DNA of 22,771 nucleotides from NCBI GenBank assembly GCA_003453695.1, contig DMNK01000124.1, positions 1 to 22,771 of the forward strand. Reading direction: 5' to 3'. The notes beneath the pieces were generated by a model. The model made no database searches and had not been told where the DNA came from. It worked only from the letters and a program-made list of their open reading frames with translations. The position numbers and the translations under genes were made by a program. This document shows positions 12,725 through 21,297 of this stretch, piece by piece. The stretch is from Acidimicrobiaceae bacterium (GTDB taxonomy: Bacteria; Actinomycetota; Acidimicrobiia; Acidimicrobiales; UBA8190). Every line of letters begins with the position of its first letter. Positions within the stretch are counted from its first letter, which is position 1.

Positions 12725-13093
12725 ATGAGCCCCCGGTCGGCTCGGAAAGGCTCCAGGGCAGCGACATTCGCCCACGAATCCGAAGCCCGATTCGCCGAGC
12801 TTTTGAACTTCTACGGCGTCCGCTGGGAATACGAGCCGGTCGAGTTCGTCCTGGAGTGGGATGCACAAGGCAGGTCCCGCTCCGCCTTTCGACCTGATTT
12901 CTATCTACCGGAGCACGACTGTTTCGTCGAGCTCACGACGCTCAACCAGCGTCTGGTGACGAAGAAGAACGCCAAGGTCAGGCGCCTGCGGGAACTGCAT
13001 CCCGACATCGAAGTCAAGCTGCTCTACCAGCGCGACTACGAGGCGCTGCTGGCCAAGTACGGGCTGGCCCGACCCTCTACGCCCGCCGCGTAG
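12725..13093 (+). CDS. PD-(D/E)XK-like small protein
   Basis: A 122-residue protein at ATG 12725, one base after the MerR stop. The layout matches a minimal PD-(D/E)XK nuclease fold: an N-terminal helix with E20 (HESEARFAELLNFYG), the strand RWEYEP, the motif FRPDFYL with D58, the next strand CFVELT with E69, then helix KNAKVRRLRELHP and strand EVKLL. The usual ExK lysine is replaced: the site reads E69-L-T71, with K80/K81 at the start of the following helix as a possible substitute. It may be a nuclease with a shifted lysine or a catalytically dead relative. Its substrate and reason for lying between the MerR regulator and gcvT are unknown; a metabolic-operon position is unusual for a nuclease. 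Confidence 0.75.
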   Translation: MSPRSARKGSRAATFAHESEARFAELLNFYGVRWEYEPVEFVLEWDAQGRSRSAFRPDFYLPEHDCFVELTTLNQRLVTKKNAKVRRLRELHPDIEVKLLYQRDYEALLAKYGLARPSTPAA

Positions 13094-13096
13094 GCT
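13091..13096 (+). promoter_or_regulatory. -10 like box before gcvT (leaderless candidate)
   Basis: TAGGCT starts with the stop codon of the upstream gene and ends six bases before GTG 13103. There is no Shine-Dalgarno before gcvT. This is the classical picture of an actinobacterial leaderless promoter, though coupling to the upstream gene is the alternative. No clear -35 is seen. Confidence 0.35.
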
Positions 13097-13102
13097 GCCG
13101 GC

Positions 13103-14236
13103 GTGGCCCCGGCGTCGTCCTCTGTTCCCACGGCCGACGTACCTGGGACGGCGGGGAACGACCACGATCTGCGACACTCACCCCTCGAGTCAGTCCATCG
13201 CGCCCTCGACGCCAAATTGGTCCCTTTCGGCGGATGGCTCATGCCTCTCGCCTATCCCACCGGGACGCTGACCGAGCACCGGGCCTGCCGGCGTTCGGCG
13301 GTGGTCTTCGACGTGAGCCACCTCGGAACGGTCAGGGTTCGGGGCGCTGACGCCCTGAGTGTGCTCCAGCAGCAGCTCAGCAACGACCTGCGCAAGGTCA
13401 CCCCCGGACGGGCGCAGTACACCCACCTGCTCGACGAGACAGACGCCTCGGTGCTGGACGACATCATCGTGTGGTGGCGTGAGCCCGAGCTCTTCGACGT
13501 GATGCCCAACGCGTCCAACACTGCCCGGGTCCTCGACGCCGTCGGCGGGCAGGACGTCACGAACGAGCGCGCCGTGCTCGCCGTCCAGGGCCCGGCGTCC
13601 CGGCAGATCGTCGCCGAAGTGGCACCCGGCGCCGCTGCCGTCGCCCGCTTCGGTGTCGCCCCCTTCGAGTTCGACGGGGCCCCATGCGTGGTGGCGGGCA
13701 CCGGCTACACCGGGGAAGACGGCGTGGAGTGCGCCGTCCCGGCCGAGGTGGCCGCCGCCTTCTGGCGGGCCCTCACCACCGCCGGCGCCCTCCCCGCCGG
13801 CCTGGGGGCGCGCGACACCCTGCGGCTCGAGGCCGGGCTGCCGCTCCACGGCCACGAGCTCGGCCCCGGCATCACCCCGCTGCAGGCCGGCCTGGGCTGG
13901 GTGGTGGGCTGGGACAAGCCCGCGTTTCGGGGCCGAGCAGCGCTCGAACGCGAGCGGGCCGCCGGGCCCGGTCGCCGTCTTGTCGGGCTCCTCACCGCAG
14001 GCAGGCAGCCGCCCCGGCAGGGGATGGTCGTGCGGCGGCGCGACACCGAGGTCGGCGTCGTCACGAGCGGCAACTTCTCACCGGTGCTCGAGCGCGGCAT
14101 CGCCATGGCCTTCGTCGACAGCGAGGCGGCGATCACCGACGGAGACGACGTGTCCCTGGTGATCCGGGATCGTGAGCTCGGGGCCCAGGTGGTACGGCTT
14201 CCCTTCGTGAAGCGGGGGGAGGGATCGACCGGCTGA
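13103..14236 (+). CDS. gcvT: aminomethyltransferase, glycine cleavage T-protein
   Basis: A 377-residue T-protein. It takes the aminomethyl group from lipoylated H-protein and forms 5,10-methylene-THF plus ammonia. Visible motifs are LVPFGGWLMPLAYPTG near residue 40, VFDVSHLGTVRVRG, the folate-site acidic pair VLDDIIVWW (D119/D120), VMPNASN, GYTGEDGVE (E205), GARDTLRLEAGLPLHGHEL (R237) and, near the C-terminus, RQGMVVRRRDTEVGVVTSGNFSPVLERGIAMAFV in pieces. The GTG start gives an N-terminal extension of about 25 residues compared with E. coli GcvT, so a later start cannot be excluded. The gene follows the nuclease-like gene by nine bases and its stop overlaps the gcvPA start as TGATG. It acts in the cytoplasm with GcvPA/GcvPB and an H-protein encoded elsewhere. 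Confidence 0.95.
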   Translation: MAPASSSVPTADVPGTAGNDHDLRHSPLESVHRALDAKLVPFGGWLMPLAYPTGTLTEHRACRRSAVVFDVSHLGTVRVRGADALSVLQQQLSNDLRKVTPGRAQYTHLLDETDASVLDDIIVWWREPELFDVMPNASNTARVLDAVGGQDVTNERAVLAVQGPASRQIVAEVAPGAAAVARFGVAPFEFDGAPCVVAGTGYTGEDGVECAVPAEVAAAFWRALTTAGALPAGLGARDTLRLEAGLPLHGHELGPGITPLQAGLGWVVGWDKPAFRGRAALERERAAGPGRRLVGLLTAGRQPPRQGMVVRRRDTEVGVVTSGNFSPVLERGIAMAFVDSEAAITDGDDVSLVIRDRELGAQVVRLPFVKRGEGSTG

Positions 14237-15573
14237 TGGCCGACTACACCCCGCACACCGAAGCCGAGATCGAGGCCATGCTGGGCATGCTGGGCCTGCG
14301 CGACCTCGACGAGCTGTTCGCCGTCGTACCCGAGGCACTGCGGCTCGGCGGCCTGGACATGGCGCCGGGCCGACCTGAACCGGACGTCCTCGCCCGCATG
14401 GGCGCCCTGGCCGGGAGCAACCGCGCCAACGGCACAGACCTGGTGTGCTTCGCCGGCGGTGGCGCCTACGACCACGAGGTTCCTCCCGTGACCCCCGCCC
14501 TGGCGTTGCGCTCGGAGTTCGTGACCTCCTACACGCCCTATCAGCCCGAGGTGGCCCAGGGGGTGCTCCAGGCCGTCTTCGAGTTCCAGACGCTCATCGC
14601 CCGCCTCACCGGGTTGCCGGTCTCGAACGCCTCGCTCTACGACGGGGCAGCCGCCCTCGTGGAGGGGCTCAACCTGGGCGTCGCCGCCGCCGGCCGCCCC
14701 GGCGTGCTCATGTCGAGCGGGGTGAACCCGTCGTGGAGGAGCGTGGCCCGGACCATGGCGGCGGGGACCGGCCACGCCATCGAAGAGATCCCCCTGGCCG
14801 ACGGCGTCACCGCCTGGGACGGTGCCAGCGAGCGGGCCCCCGGCGTCGTGGTCGTCGCCTATCCCAACTACCTCGGCTGCCTCGAAGACCTCGGCCCCGC
14901 CCGACGGCTGTGCGACGACACGGGCGCCCTGCTCGTCGTCGTCTTCGATCCCGTGTGTGCCGGCATCCTGCGTTCACCTGCCGCCTGGGGGGCCGACGTG
15001 GCGGTGGGGGAGGGGCAGCCCCTCGGCACGCCGCTCAGCTTCGGCGGTCCCTACCTGGGCCTCTTCGCTTGCGGAGACGACCAGGTGCGCCGCCTGCCGG
15101 GACGCCTGGTGGGGGAGACCGTCGACGCCGAAGGCCGCCGGGCCTACGTCACCACATTGCGGGCCCGGGAGCAGGACATCAGGCGGGAGAAGGCCACGTC
15201 CAACGTGTGCACCAATCAGACCCTCATGGCCGTGACGGCCGCGGTACAGCTGGGCTGGCTGGGCAGCTCGGGCCTGGCCGAGGTGGCCCTGCGCTCGGCA
15301 CAGGGCGCCCGGTACTGCCGCCAGGCGCTGCTCGCCGTGCCCGGGGTCGAGCCGCTGTGCACGGCGCCCGTGGTCCGGGAGTTCGCACTGCGCCTCCCGA
15401 TCCCGGCCGCCGACGTGGTCGAGCGCTTGGTGGAGGAGGGCTTCCTGGCCGGCATCCCGCTCGATCACACCTATGGGGGCGACGACCGCGGGCTCCTGGT
15501 GGCCGTGACCGAACGGCGGACGCGCGAGGAGATCGACGGCTTCGCGGCGGCTTTCGACAAGGCGGTGCGATGA
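14236..15573 (+). CDS. gcvPA: glycine dehydrogenase (decarboxylating) subunit 1
   Basis: A 445-residue N-terminal half of the P-protein. The typical opening MADYTPHTEAEIEAML, then CFAGGGAYDHEVPP, EFVTSYTPYQPEVAQGVLQAVFEFQT, LPVSNASLYDGAAA, the VGEGQPLG and SFGGPYLGLFA motif, and the arginine-rich RREKATSNVCTNQTLMA region are all present. P-protein decarboxylates glycine with PLP and moves the methylamine to lipoyl-H-protein. It works as a heterotetramer with GcvPB, which carries the PLP lysine. The split form is usual in Thermus, archaea and Firmicutes, while Mycobacterium has one fused GcvB; its presence here helps place the organism away from mycobacteria. Starts at ATG 14236, overlapping the gcvT stop. 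Confidence 0.95.
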   Translation: MADYTPHTEAEIEAMLGMLGLRDLDELFAVVPEALRLGGLDMAPGRPEPDVLARMGALAGSNRANGTDLVCFAGGGAYDHEVPPVTPALALRSEFVTSYTPYQPEVAQGVLQAVFEFQTLIARLTGLPVSNASLYDGAAALVEGLNLGVAAAGRPGVLMSSGVNPSWRSVARTMAAGTGHAIEEIPLADGVTAWDGASERAPGVVVVAYPNYLGCLEDLGPARRLCDDTGALLVVVFDPVCAGILRSPAAWGADVAVGEGQPLGTPLSFGGPYLGLFACGDDQVRRLPGRLVGETVDAEGRRAYVTTLRAREQDIRREKATSNVCTNQTLMAVTAAVQLGWLGSSGLAEVALRSAQGARYCRQALLAVPGVEPLCTAPVVREFALRLPIPAADVVERLVEEGFLAGIPLDHTYGGDDRGLLVAVTERRTREEIDGFAAAFDKAVR

Positions 15574-17144
15574 CGACGGCGAAGGCCGAGAAGCGCGACC
15601 AGGTGCCCCCGCCGGCAGCAGGCGGCCGGGCCCTCAGTGCGCCGCTGCTCGGGCACGGTACCGAGCCCACCCTGTTCGAATTGTCTCAACCGGGACGAAG
15701 CGCCTGGCAGCTGCGCACCACCGGCGTCCCCGAGGTCCCCCTCGAGGAGCTGGTGCCCGACCACCACCGCCGAGAGGGTCCCCTCACGCTGGCCGAGGTG
15801 TCGGAGCGCGACCTCGTCGGGCACTTCACCAGGCTGAGCCACCGACAGTTCTCGGTGGACCTGGGGGCCTACCCGCTCGGGTCGTGCACCATGAAGTACA
15901 ACCCCAAGGTCTGCGACGCCGTTGCGGCCCTGGCCGGATTGGCCGACGTCCACCCCGGGGCGCCGCCGTCGTGCACCCAGGGCTGGATGGAGCTCTTGGT
16001 CGAGCTGGAGGCGGTGCTGTGCGAAGTCACGGGCATGGCGGCCGCCACCCTGCAACCGGCGGCCGGGGCTGCAGGTGAGCTCACCGGCCTGTTGCTCATG
16101 CGCGCCTGGCACGAGGCACAAGGCCGGCCTCGTTCCACGGTGATCATCCCCGACTCGGCGCACGGGACCAATCCGGCCTCGGTGACACTGGGCGGCTACC
16201 GGACCGTGACCGTGCCCAGCGACCGGCGCGGGTGCGTGGATCTCGACGCGCTGCGGGCGGAGCTCGACGACGACGTGGCCGGCATCATGCTCACGAATCC
16301 CAACACCCTCGGGCTGTTCGAGGAGCAGATCGTGGACATCGCCGCCGCCGTCCACGAGGTCGGCGGGCTCCTCTACTACGACGGCGCCAACTTGAACGCC
16401 ATCTTGGGGGTCGTGCGTCCGGGCGACATGGGGTTCGACATCGTCCATCTCAATCTGCACAAGACCTTCGCCACCCCGCACGGCGGCGGAGGGCCCGGTG
16501 CCGGCCCGGTGGCGGTATCGCCCCGGCTGGCGCCGTTCCTGCCCGGGCCGCGCCCCGTGCGGTTGGACGGCGGCGCATCGGCCCCGGGGTCCGGCGGACA
16601 ACGCTACGGCTGGGTCACGCCGGAACACTCCATCGGGCGGATCCACTCCTGGCACGGCAACGCGCTGGTGCTGGCGCGAGCGCTGGCCTACATCCTCGTT
16701 CACGGCGCCGACGGGCTGCGGCGGGTGGCGCAGCTGGCTGTGCTCAACGCCAACTGGCTGCGCAGTCGCCTGTCCACCACCTACGACGCTCCCTACGACA
16801 GGCCGTGCATGCACGAGTGCGTGCTGTCGGCTGCCTCCCTCAAGCGCGCCACGGGGGTGCGGGCCTTGGACGTCGGCAAGCGGCTCCTCGAGGAGGGGTT
16901 CCACGCGCCCACCGTCTACTTCCCGCTCGTCGTGGACGAGGCACTCATGATCGAGCCGACCGAGACCGAGAGCCTGCAGACCCTCGAAGCCCTGGCCGAG
17001 GCCTTCGAGCGGATCGCCGCCGAGGCGAGGGCACCGGAGGGGCCTGCCCGGGCGGCGGCCGCACCCCATGCAACCCCCGTGCGGCGCGTGGACGAGGCCC
17101 GCGCCGCCCGCACCCTGGTCCCCACCTTCGACGCCCGCCCCTGA
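15570..17144 (+). CDS. gcvPB: glycine dehydrogenase (decarboxylating) subunit 2
   Basis: A 524-residue C-terminal half of the P-protein, starting at ATG 15570 within an ATGA overlap with gcvPA. Seen are FSVDLGAYPLGSCTMKYNPK, LQPAAGAAGELTGLLL, PDSAHGTNPASVTLGGY, the PLP-binding HLNLHKTFATPHGGGGPGAGP (K298), and CMHECVLSAASLKRATGVRALDVGKRLL in pieces, then HAPTVYFPLV and EPTETES. All catalytic elements appear intact. It carries a Pro/Ala-rich N-terminal stretch (about 10-30) and an Arg/Ala-rich C-terminal tail (about 488-524). It is the last gene of the run; the gap to the cyclase-type gene is about 110 nt. gcvH and lpd are not in the window. Confidence 0.95.
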   Translation: MTTAKAEKRDQVPPPAAGGRALSAPLLGHGTEPTLFELSQPGRSAWQLRTTGVPEVPLEELVPDHHRREGPLTLAEVSERDLVGHFTRLSHRQFSVDLGAYPLGSCTMKYNPKVCDAVAALAGLADVHPGAPPSCTQGWMELLVELEAVLCEVTGMAAATLQPAAGAAGELTGLLLMRAWHEAQGRPRSTVIIPDSAHGTNPASVTLGGYRTVTVPSDRRGCVDLDALRAELDDDVAGIMLTNPNTLGLFEEQIVDIAAAVHEVGGLLYYDGANLNAILGVVRPGDMGFDIVHLNLHKTFATPHGGGGPGAGPVAVSPRLAPFLPGPRPVRLDGGASAPGSGGQRYGWVTPEHSIGRIHSWHGNALVLARALAYILVHGADGLRRVAQLAVLNANWLRSRLSTTYDAPYDRPCMHECVLSAASLKRATGVRALDVGKRLLEEGFHAPTVYFPLVVDEALMIEPTETESLQTLEALAEAFERIAAEARAPEGPARAAAAPHATPVRRVDEARAARTLVPTFDARP

Positions 17145-17256
17145 GGGCTCGCTCGATCTGACGATTCGGGAAAAAAGGGGTTCCCCAGCGCCCTTCCCGG
17201 TGTACGCTCGTTGTGCGTCCGGTGTGAATGGGGTGCCGCGGGAAGGCGGTCCGAAA

Positions 17257-19155
17257 TTGGCAGTCGCAACGGTTACCGTGCTGTTCACCGACCTGGTGAG
17301 CTCGACCGAAATGCTGAGCCGCCTGGGGGAGGAAGCGGCCGAGGTGCTCCGACGCGAGCACTTCCGGCTCCTGCGAGAGGCGATCGCCGCCACGGGCGGC
17401 CACGAGGTCAAGAACCTGGGCGACGGGCTCATGGTGGCGTTCGACGCCGTGACGTCGGCGCTGTCCTGCTCTGTGTCGATGCAGCAGGTGCTCGAGGCGC
17501 GCAACCGCAACTCTGAGGAACCGCTCCTCGTCCGCATCGGGATGAGCAGCGGCGAGGCCGAGGTGGAGGAGGGCGACTACTTCGGTGGCCCGGTGGTGGA
17601 AGCGGCCCGGCTGTGTGCCAAGGCCGGCGGAGGGGAGATCCTCACCACCGAGCTGGTGCGCCTGCTCGCCGGGAGCCGAGGCAGCTTCGCCTTCGAGTCC
17701 GTGGGCCTGCTCGAGCTCAAGGGCCTCGACGAGCCGGTGTCCGCCTACCGCGTGGCGTGGCAGCCGCTCGCCCCCGAGAACCCCACCATGGTCCTGCTGC
17801 CGTCGCGCATGGAAGGCGGCACCACGGTCTTCGTGGGCCGCTCCACGGAACGCCAGCAGCTCCAAGGCGCCTTGGACGACGCAGTGCTCGGGCAATTCCG
17901 GGTGGTGCTGGTGGCGGGTGAGGCCGGCATCGGGAAGACCTCGCTGGCGAGCGCCGTCGCCCGTCAGGCCTTCGACAACGGCGCCCTGGTCCTGTACGGA
18001 CGGTGCGAGGAACAGCTGGGCGTTCCCTACCAGCCCTGGGTGGAAGCACTGGGCCACCTGGTGCGCTACGCGCCGATCGACATGCTCACCGCCCACGTCG
18101 CCACCCACCACGGCGAGCTGGCCGCCTTCGTCCCCGAGCTGGCCGTGCGCACCGGCGTGGCCGCTCCGGCGCCCGCCGCTGCCAGCGCCAAGATGCCCGT
18201 CGCCGCCGTCGCCGACCTCCTGAGCCGGGCCGCCGCCTTCGCCCCGGTGGTACTGGTCCTGGACGACCTGCACTGGGCCGACGACGCCTCCGCCCAATTG
18301 CTTCGCCACGTGGGCACCTCCGACCAGCAGTTGCGGGCGCTCGTCGTCGGGACCTTCCGGGACTCGAAGGTCGATGCCGGCCACCCGCTCGCCAGCACCT
18401 TGGCCGCCTTCCACCGAGTAGAAGGCATCCAACGACTCGTCCTGCGCGGCCTGGGCACCGAGGAGGTCGACGCCCTCATCGAGGCCGCGGTCGGGCAGTC
18501 CGTCGACGACGCAGCGGTCCAGCTGCGCGACGCCATCCTCGAGGAGACCGACGGCCATCCCTTCTTCGTGCGGGAGCTGCTGCGGCACCTGGTCGATGAA
18601 GGCGTGCTCTACGACCAGGCGTCGGGCAAGTGGATGGATGCCCGTACCCTGCACGCCGCCGGGCTGCCGCTCAGCATCCAAGAGGTCATCCACGGACGGG
18701 TGGCCCGTCTCGGCGACAAGGCGCTGTCCATCTTGTCGATGGCGGCGGTCATCGGGCGGGACTTCGACCTCGAGCTGCTGGCCCGGGTGGCGTCCGCCGA
18801 TGAGAACACCCTCATCGACGTGCTCGACAACGCCGTTGCCGACGTCGTGTTGGTGGAGCGGGACTACCCCGGGCAGTTCCGCTTCGCCCATGCCCTGTTC
18901 CAGCACGCCCTCTACCGCGAGCTGAGCTCGATGCGGCGGGCCACCGCCCATCGCGACGTCGCCAGCGCCCTCGAGGCGATGTGCGGGGACGACCCCGGCG
19001 ACAAGGTGCGCGATCTCACCTACCACTGGGCCCTGGCCGCGCCTCGCCTGACCATCCCCAAGCGCGCCGAGAGCGACCTCGACCTCATCACGCTGGGCAT
19101 CGGCGAAGGCGTCCCGGTCGCCGAGCCCGAGCCGTCGCTGCTCGAGACGATCTGA
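17257..19155 (+). CDS. class III nucleotidyl cyclase fused to AAA-type ATPase
   Basis: A 632-residue protein if started at TTG 17257, which directly precedes the conserved VATVTVLFTDLVSST and has GGAAGG ten bases before it; in-frame GTG 17224 and 17233 are alternatives. Residues 1-170 are a class III cyclase domain: metal Asp D12 and D56 (NLGDGLMVAF), K52, and R118 in PVVEAARLC. The transition-state Asn, four residues before that Arg, is V114. Residues 190-460 are a STAND/AAA-type ATPase: VFVGRSTE, Walker A GEAGIGKT (221-228) and Walker B VVLVLDDLHWADD. A winged-helix-like region follows, and then the protein stops, where relatives usually continue for hundreds of residues of TPR-like repeats. 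It is probably a signalling ATPase with weak or absent cyclase activity. Confidence 0.88.
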   Translation: MAVATVTVLFTDLVSSTEMLSRLGEEAAEVLRREHFRLLREAIAATGGHEVKNLGDGLMVAFDAVTSALSCSVSMQQVLEARNRNSEEPLLVRIGMSSGEAEVEEGDYFGGPVVEAARLCAKAGGGEILTTELVRLLAGSRGSFAFESVGLLELKGLDEPVSAYRVAWQPLAPENPTMVLLPSRMEGGTTVFVGRSTERQQLQGALDDAVLGQFRVVLVAGEAGIGKTSLASAVARQAFDNGALVLYGRCEEQLGVPYQPWVEALGHLVRYAPIDMLTAHVATHHGELAAFVPELAVRTGVAAPAPAAASAKMPVAAVADLLSRAAAFAPVVLVLDDLHWADDASAQLLRHVGTSDQQLRALVVGTFRDSKVDAGHPLASTLAAFHRVEGIQRLVLRGLGTEEVDALIEAAVGQSVDDAAVQLRDAILEETDGHPFFVRELLRHLVDEGVLYDQASGKWMDARTLHAAGLPLSIQEVIHGRVARLGDKALSILSMAAVIGRDFDLELLARVASADENTLIDVLDNAVADVVLVERDYPGQFRFAHALFQHALYRELSSMRRATAHRDVASALEAMCGDDPGDKVRDLTYHWALAAPRLTIPKRAESDLDLITLGIGEGVPVAEPEPSLLETI

Positions 19156-19176
19156 GCCTTCGGCCTCGGACCGGCC

Positions 19177-19197
19177 CCGAGGGGCGGGCCCCCTCGG
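19177..19197. terminator. bidirectional terminator hairpin
   Basis: CCGAGGGG (19177-19184) and CCCCTCGG (19190-19197) form a perfect 8-bp stem with the loop CGGGC. It sits between the convergent stops at 19155 and 19199. No U-tract. Confidence 0.6.
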
Positions 19198-19198
19198 T

Positions 19199-20395
19199 TC
19201 AGTCCCTCGGGGTCAGCTCCTGCTCTGCCTTGGCCTTCGCCTCTCGCTCGGCGTGGTGGTCCGAGATGGCCTGCATGATGGCCCCGCCCACCTGGCCGAT
19301 GAACTCGGGACGGTTGTCGGCCGCCCAGTCCCTCGACGCCACGAGCGACGGCATCGATCCCTGGAAGTGCGGGATCACCTCCCGGGCGAACAGCTCGTAG
19401 GAGTGCAAGGTGGCCTCCCGGTCCGCCCACTCGTGCGCCATGAGCAGGTAGGTCCCGAACCCGCCCGACTGCTCGGCCAGCCGCTCGATCTGGGCCACTG
19501 CCATCTCGGGGGTGCCCACCACGGCGAAGCCCGTCTCCATGAGGGCGTCGACCATCTTGTCGGGATCGAGGGTGTTGGGGGCCAGCGGCAACGCCGCCAC
19601 CCGCTCGAAGTAGTCCACCCACTTGACCAAGCCGAAGGCCACGTCTCGGCGGGCCTGCTCCTCCGTCTCGGCCAGGTGCATGGGACCCACGAGGCGCCAG
19701 CGACGCCGGTCGACCATGGTGCCGAACTCGGCGGCCCGCTCCTGCATCGTTACCCAGTGGGAGCCGAGGACGTCGAAGCCGCCGGCGGTGGTGGCGCCGA
19801 TGGACAGCAGCGACAGCCCGAAACGCCCGGCGGCCCGGGGGCCGGCGGGGGAGACCTGGGCGGCGACGGCGACCTCGAAGCGAGGGTGGGTGAAGGGCCG
19901 AAGCTGGAGACGGGCGTCCCGCAGCGTGAACCAGTCGGTCTGGCGGTTGACCGGTTCGGTGCCGTCCAGCAAAGCCAGGATGGCCTCGAGCGCCTCTTCC
20001 ATCATGTCGCGCTGGCGCATGGGGTCGATCCCCATCATGAACGCATCCGACGGCAGCGCCCCCGGTCCGACGCCGAACATCACCCGTCCCCGGGTGAGGT
20101 GGTCCAGCAGCACCATGCGGTCGGTGAGGATGAGCGGGTGGTGATAGGGCAGAGAGCTCACCCCCGTCCCGAGACGGAGGTGACGGGTGCGGCCGGCCAG
20201 GGTGGCGATGAACACCTCGGGCGAGGCGATGATCTCGTAGCCGGCCGAGTGGTGCTCACCGATCCAGGCTTCGTCGAACCCGAGCTGATCGAGTCGCACC
20301 ACCAGCTCGAGGTCCCGCTCCAAGGCGAGCGTCGGATTCTGGCCCACGGGGTGAAACGGGGCCAGGAAGATGCCGAAGGAAAGGGGCCAGTCCAT
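19199..20395 (-). CDS. LLM class flavin-dependent oxidoreductase
   Basis: A 398-residue bacterial-luciferase-like TIM-barrel protein. Typical parts are LSFGIFLAPFHPVG at the start, LGFDEAWIGEHHSAGYEIIASPEVFIATLAGRT in pieces, LRLGTGVSSLPYHHPL, MVLLDHLTRGRVMFGVGPG and the later EAILALLDG. These enzymes use FMNH2 or F420 to oxidise small organic compounds; the sequence does not say which cofactor or substrate. Start ATG 20395 has GGGAG upstream. It follows the class II aldolase by 25 nt and is probably cotranscribed with it; the amidohydrolase further right could belong to the same catabolic route. The C-terminus ends in a charged tail (HAEREAKAKAEQELTPRD). Confidence 0.92.
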   Translation of the reverse strand: MDWPLSFGIFLAPFHPVGQNPTLALERDLELVVRLDQLGFDEAWIGEHHSAGYEIIASPEVFIATLAGRTRHLRLGTGVSSLPYHHPLILTDRMVLLDHLTRGRVMFGVGPGALPSDAFMMGIDPMRQRDMMEEALEAILALLDGTEPVNRQTDWFTLRDARLQLRPFTHPRFEVAVAAQVSPAGPRAAGRFGLSLLSIGATTAGGFDVLGSHWVTMQERAAEFGTMVDRRRWRLVGPMHLAETEEQARRDVAFGLVKWVDYFERVAALPLAPNTLDPDKMVDALMETGFAVVGTPEMAVAQIERLAEQSGGFGTYLLMAHEWADREATLHSYELFAREVIPHFQGSMPSLVASRDWAADNRPEFIGQVGGAIMQAISDHHAEREAKAKAEQELTPRD

Positions 20396-20420
20396 GAACG
20401 CTCCCGCCGTCGTCGCGCCG

Positions 20421-21197
20421 TCAGTCGAGCAGGTCTGGTTGCTCGCGCACGATCTTCTCGTACAACGGCTGGAAGCTGAGCCAGCCGGCGTAGTGATTGC
20501 CGACCTGTGACGCGGTGAGCGCCGCTTGGTCCGGGTCGATCTTGACCGGTGTGCCCGCCGCCTCGGCGAGCAATTGCGCCTGGCACGAGCGCTCCATGGT
20601 GATGAACCACCACGCTGCCTCGCCCACGCTGTGGCCGACGGTGAGCAGTCCGTGGTTGCGCAGGATCACCGCCTTGTGCTCCCCCAGGGCGGCAGCGATG
20701 CGCTTTCCCTCCTCCACGTCGATCACCACGCCCGTGTAGTCGTCGAAGAGCCCGTGGGCTTTGTAGAAGGCGCACACATCCTGGGTGATGGGGTCGAGGA
20801 GGCGGCCCAGCGCCGACCACGACTTGCCGAATATGGAGTGCGAGTGGGCGGCAGCGACGACGTCGGGGCGCGCCGCGTGCACCTGGGAGTGGATGGCGAA
20901 GGCGGCGGTATTGACGGGCTTGCGCCCCGCCACCACCGCGCCGGTGGCGTCCACGCAGATGAGGTCCGACACCCGGATGTGGCCGAACGACATGGCGAAG
21001 GGATTCACCCAGAAGCGGTCCGGGAACTCGGGGTCCCGGGCCGTGATGTGGCCGGCCACGCCCTCCTCGAACCCGAACTTGGAGAAGAGCCGGAACGAAG
21101 CGGCCAGGCGCTGCTTGCGGTGCAGACGCTCGTCCTCGACGGAGTCGAAGGTGGGCGGCGAGGGCAGGGGCTCGATGGCCTGGTCGATGTCGGTCAT
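20421..21197 (-). CDS. class II aldolase/adducin family protein
   Basis: A 258-residue member of the class II aldolase/adducin family. The start ATG 21197 has GGAGGA seven bases upstream, better than the longer open frame to 21227. The core is LFSKFGFEEGVAGHITARDPE, FWVNPFAMSFGHIRVSDLICVD, VNTAAFAIHSQVHAARPDVVAAAHSHS in pieces and ILRNHGLLTVG. The metal-binding histidines are H118 and H120 in AHSHS and H182 in NHG. Family members do retro-aldol cleavage or, in some cases, decarboxylation or dehydration of small hydroxy acids. First gene of a two-gene operon with the LLM oxidoreductase, divergent from the XRE regulator, which may control it. Confidence 0.92.
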   Translation of the reverse strand: MTDIDQAIEPLPSPPTFDSVEDERLHRKQRLAASFRLFSKFGFEEGVAGHITARDPEFPDRFWVNPFAMSFGHIRVSDLICVDATGAVVAGRKPVNTAAFAIHSQVHAARPDVVAAAHSHSIFGKSWSALGRLLDPITQDVCAFYKAHGLFDDYTGVVIDVEEGKRIAAALGEHKAVILRNHGLLTVGHSVGEAAWWFITMERSCQAQLLAEAAGTPVKIDPDQAALTASQVGNHYAGWLSFQPLYEKIVREQPDLLD

Positions 21198-21297
21198 GGC
21201 GCTTCCTCCGGGACGGCTGACGACCACGTCAGTCTACGAGGCCGACCTCCATCCCCTTTTTGGCCCGGGGAACCGCAAGTGGGGACGGCCAGCCCTG

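Noticed and set aside
14445..15569. long upstream extension of the gcvPB frame
   Set aside because: It overlaps gcvPA in another frame; the real start is the ATG at 15570.
15471..17537. 688-codon open frame on the minus strand
   Set aside because: Antisense to gcvPB, which shows clear family motifs; no motifs in the antisense product.
16945..19026. 693-codon open frame on the minus strand
   Set aside because: Antisense to the cyclase-ATPase gene; low-complexity product with no recognisable domain.
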